A stretch of DNA of 64,000 bases from an uncultured Paludibaculum sp. Its GTDB lineage: Bacteria; Acidobacteriota; Terriglobia; Bryobacterales; Bryobacteraceae. The notes under the pieces are model-generated. The model searched no databases. It was not told the origin of the DNA and was given only the letters and a program-made list of their open reading frames with translations. The DNA lies in NCBI RefSeq assembly GCF_963665245.1, contig NZ_OY762267.1, positions 1-64,000 of the forward strand, given 5' to 3'. The position numbers and the translations under genes were made by a program. Positions 57,161 through 64,000 of this stretch are shown in pieces. Every line of letters starts with the position of its first letter. The first letter of the stretch is position 1.

Positions 57161-58555
57161 CTAGAACGCGGGCGCTTCGAAGCCGGAGTCCTTGATGGCC
57201 ACGACTTTCAGCTTGGGGGCGTACTTCTTGACCCCATCCTGAATCTTCGAAGCGTTGCCTAGCAGGCAGAACTGCAGGTTCGCATCGCGGTAGTACTTCT
57301 TCGCGATGGTGTTGGCCTCTTCCAGAGTGATGGCGTCGATGCGGGAGAAGTAGTCGTCGATTTCGCCCTTGTTCAGGCCGTAGAGTTCCAGGTCGCCCAG
57401 GACGCTGGCCAACTGATCGGCCGTTTCCAGGCGCTGGGTGGGGAAGCCGCCCTTGATGTAGGCCTTGGCGGAGGCGAGTTGGTCGGCGTCAATGCCCTGC
57501 TCGGAGAGCTTCTTCAGGACCTCCAGAGACATGTCGATGGCCTGCCCGGTCGTATCCGTACGGGTGTAGGTGCTGATGACGATGGCTCCGGTGTGGCGGT
57601 CCTGCTCCAGGACGCAGCGCGCGCCGTAGGTGAGGCCGGAGTTCACGCGCAGCGCATCGTTCAGCATGGACGTGAAGCGGCCGCCGAACAGGGTGTTGAT
57701 GACCATGAGAGGGACACGGTCACGATTGGTGCGGTCGATGCCGGGCATGCCGATTTCGAAGTAGGTTTGGGTGGCGTCGGGCTTGTCGACCAGCAGCAGG
57801 CGGGCTGAATCGAACTTCGGCGCGGTCACCTTGGCCGGTTGGAATTCGGTACCAGCGGGCAGTTGCGAGGCCAGGTTGGTGAGGACCGGGCCTAGTTTGG
57901 CGGGATCGAAGTCTCCGGCGGCGATGAGGATCAGGTTCTTGCCGGTGTAGGCCTGTTTGTGGAAGGCGACGATCTGGTCGCGGCCGATCTGGGCGAGCGA
58001 GCCCTCGGTGACGGTGCCGGAGCGGTGGTACGGATGAGAAGCCGGGTAGTAGAAGGCCTCGAAGTAGCGACCGATGGCGGCGCCGGGATTGTCCTTGATC
58101 GACCGGAGGCGGTCGGCGGCCTGGGCCAGCACCTTTTTCACCTCGGGTTCAGGAAACGATGGGTGCAGCAGGACGTCGGAGAAGATCTCGAGGGCGCGAT
58201 CCTGGGTGCGGGCCATGAACTCAGTGGCCAGGTAGGAGGCCTGGCGATCGCTGCCTCCGGTGAGCGTGGCACCGATGGAGTCGAGGTCGAGAGAGACTTG
58301 CTCAGAGGTGCGGGTGGGGGTGCCGCGACGCACGAGTTCGGCGGTCAGGGCGGCCACGCCGGAGAGGGCAGCGGGCTCGGATTCCACGCCGCCTCGGAAG
58401 ATGGCCCGCAGGGAGACGAGGGGGACGTCCGGCTTCTTCAGCAGGATGAGCGTGGCGCCATTGGGCAGAGTCTGCTTCGTGTAGGGCGGCAGTTTGGCCT
58501 GACCGAGGAGGCTGGAAGCCAGCAGGACGGATGCGAGGATGACGCGGCGGTTCAC
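57161..58555 (-). CDS. M16 peptidase family protein lacking the HxxEH motif (partner subunit)
   Basis: This 464-residue exported protein has the leader ASVLLASSLLGQAKLPPYTK. Its two-lobed M16 fold starts with TLPNGATLILLKKPDVPLVS. The position of HxxEH reads GVAALTAELVRRGTPTRT, so zinc ligands are absent. The R/Y pair of non-catalytic M16B subunits is seen in LRVNSGLTYGARCVLEQDRH. It overlaps the catalytic gene by 4 nt (ATGA), matching known M16B heterodimers in which one chain holds zinc and the other the R/Y pair. It is probably a periplasmic or extracellular oligopeptidase with its neighbour. Confidence 0.85.
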   Translation of the reverse strand: MNRRVILASVLLASSLLGQAKLPPYTKQTLPNGATLILLKKPDVPLVSLRAIFRGGVESEPAALSGVAALTAELVRRGTPTRTSEQVSLDLDSIGATLTGGSDRQASYLATEFMARTQDRALEIFSDVLLHPSFPEPEVKKVLAQAADRLRSIKDNPGAAIGRYFEAFYYPASHPYHRSGTVTEGSLAQIGRDQIVAFHKQAYTGKNLILIAAGDFDPAKLGPVLTNLASQLPAGTEFQPAKVTAPKFDSARLLLVDKPDATQTYFEIGMPGIDRTNRDRVPLMVINTLFGGRFTSMLNDALRVNSGLTYGARCVLEQDRHTGAIVISTYTRTDTTGQAIDMSLEVLKKLSEQGIDADQLASAKAYIKGGFPTQRLETADQLASVLGDLELYGLNKGEIDDYFSRIDAITLEEANTIAKKYYRDANLQFCLLGNASKIQDGVKKYAPKLKVVAIKDSGFEAPAF

Positions 58556-59874
58556 TTGGTTGACTCCTGGGCGGGCGTGTTGTCGGGGATGAGGGTGGCT
58601 ACCGTGCGGTTCTTTTCCTGGAAGTATTTGGCGGCAGCGCGCTGGATGTCGGCGGGTTTGACGGCGTCGAGCCCGGAGGCTACGGAGTTGACCTTCTCCC
58701 AGCCGCCGCGGAAGACCTCATAGGTGCCAAGCAGATTGGACTTGCCGGCGATGGTCTTCAAGCCGCGGTAGAACTCGGCCAGGATCTGGTTGCGAGCCTT
58801 GTCGAGTTCCTCTGGCGTGACGCCACTGGCGGCGAGTTGAGCGAGTTCCTCATAGAGCGCCTTTTCGACGTCGGCCGGGGCCTTACCGCTGCGGACCTGC
58901 ATAGTGAACAGGAAGACGTTGGGGTCGAGCGAATCCTCGATGCCACCGCCGACGTTGAGGACGAGTTGGTCTTTCTCGACCATGCGGCGGTAGAGACGCG
59001 AGCTGCGGCCGGTGGTAAGGATCGCTTCCAGCAGCTGGAGAACGGGCTGGTCGGCGTCGCGTGAATTGGGGACGTGATAGGCCATCATGAGCATCGGCAA
59101 CTGGCCGGGGCGGCGCACCGTAAGGCGGCGTTCGCCCAGTTGCTCGGGTTCCTTGGTGCGGACCTCGGGGGGAGGCGCCTGCCGGGGGATGGGTTCGATG
59201 TACTTCTTGGCGAGGGCGACGATTTCGGCGGGCGTGACATCGCCGCTGGCGACCATCACGCAGTTGTTGGGCGCGTAGCCCATCTTGAAGTGGGCCTTGA
59301 GGTCGTCCATGGTCCAGGCCTCGATGTCGGAGGCCCAGCCGACGACGGGCCAGTGATAGGGATGAGCGATGATGGCGGCGGCGTTGAGTTGTTCGTAGAG
59401 GACACCGAAGGGATTGTTGTCGACCGAGGTGCGGCGTTCCGAGTAGACAACGCCGCGCTCGCTTTCGATGATCTTGGGGTCGAAGGCAAGGTCGCGGATG
59501 CGGTCGGACTCCATGTCGAACATGAGTTCGAGAGCGGACTTGGGGAACCAATCGGTGTAGACGGTGACGTCCTTGGAGGTGTAGGCGTTGTTGTTGCCGC
59601 CGTTCTTCTCCATCATGTTGTCGAACTGCTTGGGGCCGTATTTTTTGGCTCCGTTGAACATCATGTGTTCAAAGAAGTGGCTGATGCCGGTGGTGCCGGG
59701 GCGCTCGTTGCGCGACCCGATTTTGTAGAAGAAGTAGAGGGCGACGTTGGGGACGTCGTGGTCCTCGTGAACAAGGATCTTCATGCCATTGTCCAGGGTG
59801 TGGGTGGTGACCTTGACGTCCTGGGCGGCCAGTGAGCAGGCGAGAAGCGCGCAAAGCGAGGCAAGACGGCGCAT
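58552..59874 (-). CDS. M16 family zinc peptidase, catalytic subunit
   Basis: This 440-residue protein has a signal peptide (MRRLASLCALLACSLAAQDV). The inverted zinc motif HxxEH is present in GISHFFEHMMFNGAKKYGPK, with the third ligand Glu expected in the helix near FDPKIIESERGVVYSERRTS. It also has AHPYHWPVVGWASDIEAWTM, and the second lobe includes MLMMAYHVPNSRDADQPVLQ. It is the first gene of the M16 pair and is divergent from the amidohydrolase pair with 69 bp between starts, so both pairs may share a control region. Confidence 0.9.
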   Translation of the reverse strand: MRRLASLCALLACSLAAQDVKVTTHTLDNGMKILVHEDHDVPNVALYFFYKIGSRNERPGTTGISHFFEHMMFNGAKKYGPKQFDNMMEKNGGNNNAYTSKDVTVYTDWFPKSALELMFDMESDRIRDLAFDPKIIESERGVVYSERRTSVDNNPFGVLYEQLNAAAIIAHPYHWPVVGWASDIEAWTMDDLKAHFKMGYAPNNCVMVASGDVTPAEIVALAKKYIEPIPRQAPPPEVRTKEPEQLGERRLTVRRPGQLPMLMMAYHVPNSRDADQPVLQLLEAILTTGRSSRLYRRMVEKDQLVLNVGGGIEDSLDPNVFLFTMQVRSGKAPADVEKALYEELAQLAASGVTPEELDKARNQILAEFYRGLKTIAGKSNLLGTYEVFRGGWEKVNSVASGLDAVKPADIQRAAAKYFQEKNRTVATLIPDNTPAQESTK

Positions 59875-59943
59875 ATTCCACTAAGGTAGCAGCACTCGTG
59901 GGAGGTGTTGCATGTTACCTTAATCTCATTCCTTTGGATGCTT

Positions 59944-61236
59944 ATGAAACTCGCTATCCCCTTGGGATTTCTGCTGGCGTGCGGCCTGTATGGCCAGACC
60001 ACGCCGCTTGCGTTTACCGGCGCGCACATCATCCCGATTGCCGGCAATGAGATTGACAATGGCGTGCTGGTGGTGCAGGACGGCAAGATTGTGGCCGTGG
60101 GGCCGGCGTCGTCCGTGACCATCCCGGCCAATGCCAAACGCGTGAATGCGTCGGGCAAAGTGATCATGGCCGGGATTGTGGATTCGCACAGCCACATCGG
60201 ATCAGTGGAAGGCGGCGACGGGAGTGCTCCGATCCAGCCGGAAGTGCGGGTGCTGGACGCGGTGAACGTTCGGGCCACGACGATGCAGAAGGCTCGGGCG
60301 GGTGGAGTGACTACGGTGAACGTGATGCCGGGGTCGGGTCATCTATCGAGTGGGCAGACGCTGTACCTGAAGCTGCGGGCCGGCAACACGATCGACGATC
60401 TGCTGATCAAGCTGCCGGACGGGCGCATTGCAGGCGGACTGAAGATGGCGAATGGAACGAACCCGCGGCGGGCGGCTCCATTTCCGGGGACGCGGGCCAA
60501 GTCGGCCGCGCTGGTGCGCGAGCAGTTCATCAAGGCGCAGGAGTACAAGGCCAAGATCGCGGCGGCGGGTACGGATGCGTCGAAGATGCCGGCCCGGGAT
60601 CTGAAGCTGGAGACACTGGTGGAGGTGCTGGACGGCAAGCGCGTGGTGCAGTTCCACACGCACCGGCACGACGATATTCTCACCGTGCTCCGGCTGGCAC
60701 AGGAGTTCAAGTTCCGAGTGGTGCTGCATCATGCCAGCGACGGATGGATGGTGGCGGACGAGATCGCGAAGGCGAAGGTGCCGGTGTCGCTCATTGTCGT
60801 GGACTCGCCGGGTGGCAAGCTGGAAGCGAAGGACATGAACATCGCCAGCGGCGGGATTTTGGAGAAGGCCGGTGTGGTGGTCGGCTTCCACACAGATGAT
60901 GGCGTGACCGATTCGCGACTGTTCCTGCGCGAAGCGGCGCTGTCGGTGCGGGCCGGGATGTCGCGGCAGAAAGCGCTGTACGGCATGACCATGGCAAACG
61001 CGGGGTTTCTCGACCTGGACAGCCGCGTGGGTACCCTGGAGAAGGGCAAGGACGCGGATTTCATTGTGCTGAGCGGCGATCCGCTGAGCGTGTACTCGCA
61101 TGTGCTGGAGACGTGGGTGGAGGGCGTGAAGGTGTTCGACCGCACGGATCCGAAGGATCATCTCCTGGCGGTGGGCGGCTATGGCGCCAGCAAGAACGAT
61201 GACATCTACGTGGACGAAGGCGAGGTGGATCAGTGA
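59944..61236 (+). CDS. Secreted amidohydrolase (imidazolonepropionase-like), metal motifs intact
   Basis: This 430-residue protein has a signal peptide (MKLAIPLGFLLACGLYGQTT). The amidohydrolase barrel has the HxH motif in AGIVDSHSHIG, further His in VVQFHTHRHDDILTVLRLAQ and FRVVLHHASDGWMVADEIAK, and the Asp in VVVGFHTDDGVTDSRLFLRE. The C-terminal strand VGTLEKGKDADFIVLSGDPL is typical. Likely substrates are peptides or cyclic amides. ATG 59944 is chosen because the leader begins there. It overlaps the next gene by 4 nt. Confidence 0.87.
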   Translation: MKLAIPLGFLLACGLYGQTTPLAFTGAHIIPIAGNEIDNGVLVVQDGKIVAVGPASSVTIPANAKRVNASGKVIMAGIVDSHSHIGSVEGGDGSAPIQPEVRVLDAVNVRATTMQKARAGGVTTVNVMPGSGHLSSGQTLYLKLRAGNTIDDLLIKLPDGRIAGGLKMANGTNPRRAAPFPGTRAKSAALVREQFIKAQEYKAKIAAAGTDASKMPARDLKLETLVEVLDGKRVVQFHTHRHDDILTVLRLAQEFKFRVVLHHASDGWMVADEIAKAKVPVSLIVVDSPGGKLEAKDMNIASGGILEKAGVVVGFHTDDGVTDSRLFLREAALSVRAGMSRQKALYGMTMANAGFLDLDSRVGTLEKGKDADFIVLSGDPLSVYSHVLETWVEGVKVFDRTDPKDHLLAVGGYGASKNDDIYVDEGEVDQ

Positions 61237-62420
61237 GACGGATTCTGATGTTGCTGGCGGCGCTCGCGCCCATGGCGAGCGCGCAGATCGCGATTCAGGG
61301 CGAGACGGTGTACACGATGGCCGGGGCTCCGCTGAAGAACGGCGTGGTGTTGGTGCGGGATGGCAAGATTGAGCGGGTGACGACGGGCGTGGCGCCTTCC
61401 GGGTACAAGGTAATGAAGGCCAAGGTGGTGACTCCGGGCCTGATCGATGCGCACGCGACGCTGGGCCTGAGCGGGTATCTGAATCAGCCGCAGGATCAGG
61501 ACCAGGTGGAGAGCAGTTCGCCCATGCAGCCGGAACTGCGGGCGATTGACGCGTACGACCCGAAGGAGCGTCTGCTGGAGTGGGTGCGCGGGTTCGGCGT
61601 GACGACCATCCACACGGGCCATGGCCAGGGGATCCTCATCTCCGGCCAGACGATGATCATCAAGACGAATGCGGAGACGGCGGACGCGGCGATGGTGCCG
61701 GCAGCGATGATCGCGGCGACGCTGGGCAACGAAGCGCGAGCGGAGCGGGGCAAGTCGCCGGGTACGCGGTCGAAGATGATCGCGATGCTGCGGGCGGAGT
61801 TGATCAAGGCCCAAGAGGCTCTTAAGAAGGCCGGAGACAAGGACAAGAAGGACGCGGCGCGGGACCTGCGGGTGGAGGCTTTTGAGAAGCTGATCAAGGG
61901 CGAGATGCCGCTGCTGATCACGGTGCACAAGGACAATGACATCCTGACGGCGCTGCGGCTGGCCAAGGAGTTCAATCTCAAAGTGGTGCTGGATGGGGTG
62001 GCCGATGCGCCGGAGGTGCTGACGCAGATCAAGGCGTCGGGGTATCCGGTGATCCTGCATCCGACGATGCAGCGGTCGTCGGGCGACGCGGAGGACCTGA
62101 GCATGGAGACCGCCGGCAAACTGGCGGCGGCGGGGATTCCCTTTGCGCTGCAGAGCGGGTTTGAGGGGTATGTTCCGAAGACGCGCGTGGTGTTGTGGGA
62201 AGCCGCCATCGCGGCGGCCAACGGGCTGGCGTTCGAGAAGGCGCTGGGCAGCATCACGATTGACGCGGCGCGATTGTTGGGCGTCGACAAGCGGGTGGGT
62301 TCCCTGGATGCCGGCAAAGATGCGGATGTGGCGCTCTATGACGGAGATCCTTTCGAGTACACGTCGCACTGCATCGGAGTTTTGATCGACGGTAAGGTGG
62401 TTTCGAACACGGCGCGGTAG
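61233..62420 (+). CDS. Amidohydrolase-like protein with most metal ligands lost
   Basis: This 395-residue protein (GTG start overlapping the previous TGA) has a signal peptide (MRRILMLLAALAPMASAQ) and the same fold and tail (VGSLDAGKDADVALYDGDPF). Compared with its neighbour, HSH is HAT (GLIDAHATLGLSGY), the HH strand is VVLDGVADAPEVL, and the HTDDG segment is ALQSGFEGYVP. One His remains in LLITVHKDNDILTALRLAKE. It is probably a non-catalytic partner, by inference, or it uses a different site. Confidence 0.82.
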   Translation: MRRILMLLAALAPMASAQIAIQGETVYTMAGAPLKNGVVLVRDGKIERVTTGVAPSGYKVMKAKVVTPGLIDAHATLGLSGYLNQPQDQDQVESSSPMQPELRAIDAYDPKERLLEWVRGFGVTTIHTGHGQGILISGQTMIIKTNAETADAAMVPAAMIAATLGNEARAERGKSPGTRSKMIAMLRAELIKAQEALKKAGDKDKKDAARDLRVEAFEKLIKGEMPLLITVHKDNDILTALRLAKEFNLKVVLDGVADAPEVLTQIKASGYPVILHPTMQRSSGDAEDLSMETAGKLAAAGIPFALQSGFEGYVPKTRVVLWEAAIAAANGLAFEKALGSITIDAARLLGVDKRVGSLDAGKDADVALYDGDPFEYTSHCIGVLIDGKVVSNTAR

Positions 62421-62457
62421 GCGGCCTGGGAGGCCGGGCTACAGACTGAGACGCCGC

Positions 62458-63870
62458 GTGCCGATGGAGAGAGAGCACATGCCTCCGGCCCCATCCGACC
62501 CGGTGTCGAACCGGTATACCCGCCTCACGCTGTTTACCGTGGCGGCGCTGGCCCTGCATCAGGCAATGCGGGTTGAGCTCGGCCAGTATCATCCGCGGGC
62601 CATGGTGTGGCTCACGGTCGCGGTGGTGGCCTGTTGGGTCGCGGTCGTGTCTCCGGGCATCGCCTTTCTGGAAGTTCGTGGGCGCAGGCTGTTCTTCCAG
62701 GTGCTCTGCGGCGGGCTGGCGATTCAGTTCCTCCAGGCAATGAAGTTGCCGCCCGGGTTTGTTCCGCCTGGTGGTAGTTCGTCGGTACCGCCGGTGTTCC
62801 TGGGTGGAGTGGTGGTAGCCGCCGCACTTGTTTTCTGGGCCGTACGCAGACCTGAAGGTGGAGCGCACCGCTGGTTTCTGGCCTTGGCGCTGGTCCATTT
62901 TGCTCTGGGGGTGTGGTTCCTGCGCACGTCGCCACCGGTGGACATCGATGTCCTGAAGTTCCAGAACGAATCGGCCGACGCCCTACTCCGAGGCATCAAT
63001 CCTTACACGATCACGTTTGCCGATCCGTCCGGTGGCACGTCGGCCTTCTATGGTCCTGGGGTGTCGGTGAATGGCCGCCTACTGTTCGGGTTCCCCTATC
63101 CTCCGCTGGATTTGCTGTTCTGCGTGCCGGCACGTGCCTTTTTTGGCGATGTCCGCTTTGCGCACCTGCTGTGCGTCACACTGGCGGGGCTGTTCATCGG
63201 TTACTCGACGTCCGGGCTCGTTTCGCGCCTGGCCGCGGCATTCTTCTGGTTTGCGCCGTGCACTTATTTCGTGATCCAGATGAGTTGGACGGAGTCGTTC
63301 GGCGTCCTGCTGCTGAGCCTTACGGTGTTTCTGACCGGCCGGCAATCGCGCGGCACCGCGGCGGTCTTTGGGCTGCTGCTGGCCGTGAAGCAGTATATGA
63401 TCTTTGCTCCGTTCGCGATCTGGAGCCTGCTGCGGGGGCAGTCCCGCCAACAGATTGTCCACTTCTGTTCCATAGCAGCGGGTGTAGCGGCCGCGGTCAC
63501 GTTGCCGCTTGCCTTGTGGAACTGGCAGGCCTTCTTCCACTCGGTGGTGACGCTACAGATGTTCCAACCCTTCCGCGAAGATGCGTTGAGCTACCTCGCA
63601 TGGCTGGTTCACATGGGCTTTGGCCAGCCTCCGCAATGGTTCCCGTTCTTGCCGGCATTGGTGGCGGCCTGGATCACGGTGAAGCGCGGAGGCACATCGG
63701 CGTCTTCCTTCGCGGGCGGGATGGCGCTGATCTACATTACGTTCTTCTGCTTCAGTAAGCAGGCGTTCTGCAATTACTATTTCCTGGTGAGCGGCGCGCT
63801 GTGCGCGGCGATCGCGGCAGGCTCGGGCAGAGCGAGCGAAGATGAGCACGCGCCGGGTGCTGAGCGCTGA
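62458..63870 (+). CDS. Polytopic membrane protein, glycosyltransferase-87/GT-C-like
   Basis: This 470-residue protein has 10 or more membrane helices. After the third region a large loop contains PPVDIDVLKFQNESADALLR and GINPYTITF, a feature of GT-C or mannosyltransferase-like proteins (acidic motif after a membrane helix, followed by NPY). FGFPYPPLDLLFCVPARAFF and MSWTESFGVLLLSLTVFL follow. Members use polyprenyl-phosphate sugars to build envelope glycans. The start is GTG 62458 or ATG 62464. The neighbours give no further hint. Confidence 0.6.
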   Translation: MPMEREHMPPAPSDPVSNRYTRLTLFTVAALALHQAMRVELGQYHPRAMVWLTVAVVACWVAVVSPGIAFLEVRGRRLFFQVLCGGLAIQFLQAMKLPPGFVPPGGSSSVPPVFLGGVVVAAALVFWAVRRPEGGAHRWFLALALVHFALGVWFLRTSPPVDIDVLKFQNESADALLRGINPYTITFADPSGGTSAFYGPGVSVNGRLLFGFPYPPLDLLFCVPARAFFGDVRFAHLLCVTLAGLFIGYSTSGLVSRLAAAFFWFAPCTYFVIQMSWTESFGVLLLSLTVFLTGRQSRGTAAVFGLLLAVKQYMIFAPFAIWSLLRGQSRQQIVHFCSIAAGVAAAVTLPLALWNWQAFFHSVVTLQMFQPFREDALSYLAWLVHMGFGQPPQWFPFLPALVAAWITVKRGGTSASSFAGGMALIYITFFCFSKQAFCNYYFLVSGALCAAIAAGSGRASEDEHAPGAER

Positions 63871-63911
63871 GCGCTTCGGGTAGATCCACGTGTGAGCTGC
63901 TGAACCCGGTA

Positions 63912-64000
63912 CTAGACGCCCGCCCAGTTCCGGCGTTCGATGAACGTTTCGGGCTCGTAGGTGACACCGCGATCGAGACGTTTCTCCTCACGGCGGGTGA
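63912..64000 (-). CDS. C-terminal end of a gene running past the window edge
   Basis: On the minus strand the frame ending at TAG 63912-63914 reads TRREEKRLDRGVTYEPETFI and then ERRNWAGV. It is coding-like and open to the edge. Only 28 residues are visible and I do not recognise the family. Confidence 0.4.
   Translation of the reverse strand, partial: TRREEKRLDRGVTYEPETFIERRNWAGV

Noticed and set aside
56560..57262. Plus-strand open frames around the small zinc-ribbon gene and the gap after it
   Set aside because: They have Gly/Trp-rich composition and no motif, and they conflict with two better minus-strand genes.

Overview
The window joins two unlike pieces of DNA. Positions 1 to about 2165 are visibly AT-rich and carry a frameshifted purU, two tandem tRNA-Asp(GTC) genes and promoters of the Bacteroidetes -33/-7 type (TTG, 19 bp, TAnnTTTG). 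From about 2170 to the end the DNA is GC-rich and reads as an acidobacterium of the Bryobacterales/Solibacter kind. Supporting features are Oar-like TonB receptors with an N-terminal carboxypeptidase-like domain, a secreted NHL-repeat protein whose C-terminal domain resembles the Solibacter-type TIGR03437 family, many Gfo/Idh/MocA proteins with Tat-like leaders, a Ser/Thr kinase with C-terminal repeats, and futalosine-pathway menaquinone genes. The switch is abrupt. Genes on both sides of it, up to about 4.1 kb, carry single- or double-base indels, so I think an assembly chimera with an unpolished end is more likely than natural transfer.

Layout of the GC-rich part: 2.2-5.5 kb holds small genes broken by indels, an ABC permease remnant, metY and a DUF6429 protein. 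5.6-13.1 kb is a partial type VI secretion locus: tssK, tssL and tssM on the plus strand, facing away from a proline-rich protein with nine GEFTRM-type motifs. 13.2-20.8 kb holds an orphan hydrogenase-type maturation protease, an oxidoreductase, a thioredoxin-like protein coupled to a hybrid histidine kinase, and a Ser/Thr kinase.

20.9-41.5 kb is a carbohydrate or sugar-acid utilisation region. It has two TonB receptors, a secreted glycan-active candidate, a Na+/solute symporter, an IclR regulator, a mandelate-racemase-family dehydratase, SDR, DHDPS-family aldolase, epimerase-like protein, aminotransferase, ceramidase-like protein and two Gfo/Idh/MocA proteins. A palindrome TCCAG-N4-CTGGA or close variants sits in each of its three main promoter gaps, which suggests one regulon, probably run by the IclR protein.

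41.5-53.6 kb holds clpS, tmRNA (predicted tag ANQQFAYAA), a GIY-YIG protein, a degenerate hybrid kinase, an AIM24-like protein, a secreted HExxH protein, a solitary Cas6-like protein, an NHL-repeat protein and mqnA-mqnC. 53.6-64 kb holds a gene-free degenerate repeat region, an IPT/TIG-repeat protein, a zinc-ribbon protein, a pair of M16 peptidases divergent from a pair of amidohydrolases (each pair one complete and one motif-poor member), a polytopic membrane protein, and the end of a gene running off the window.
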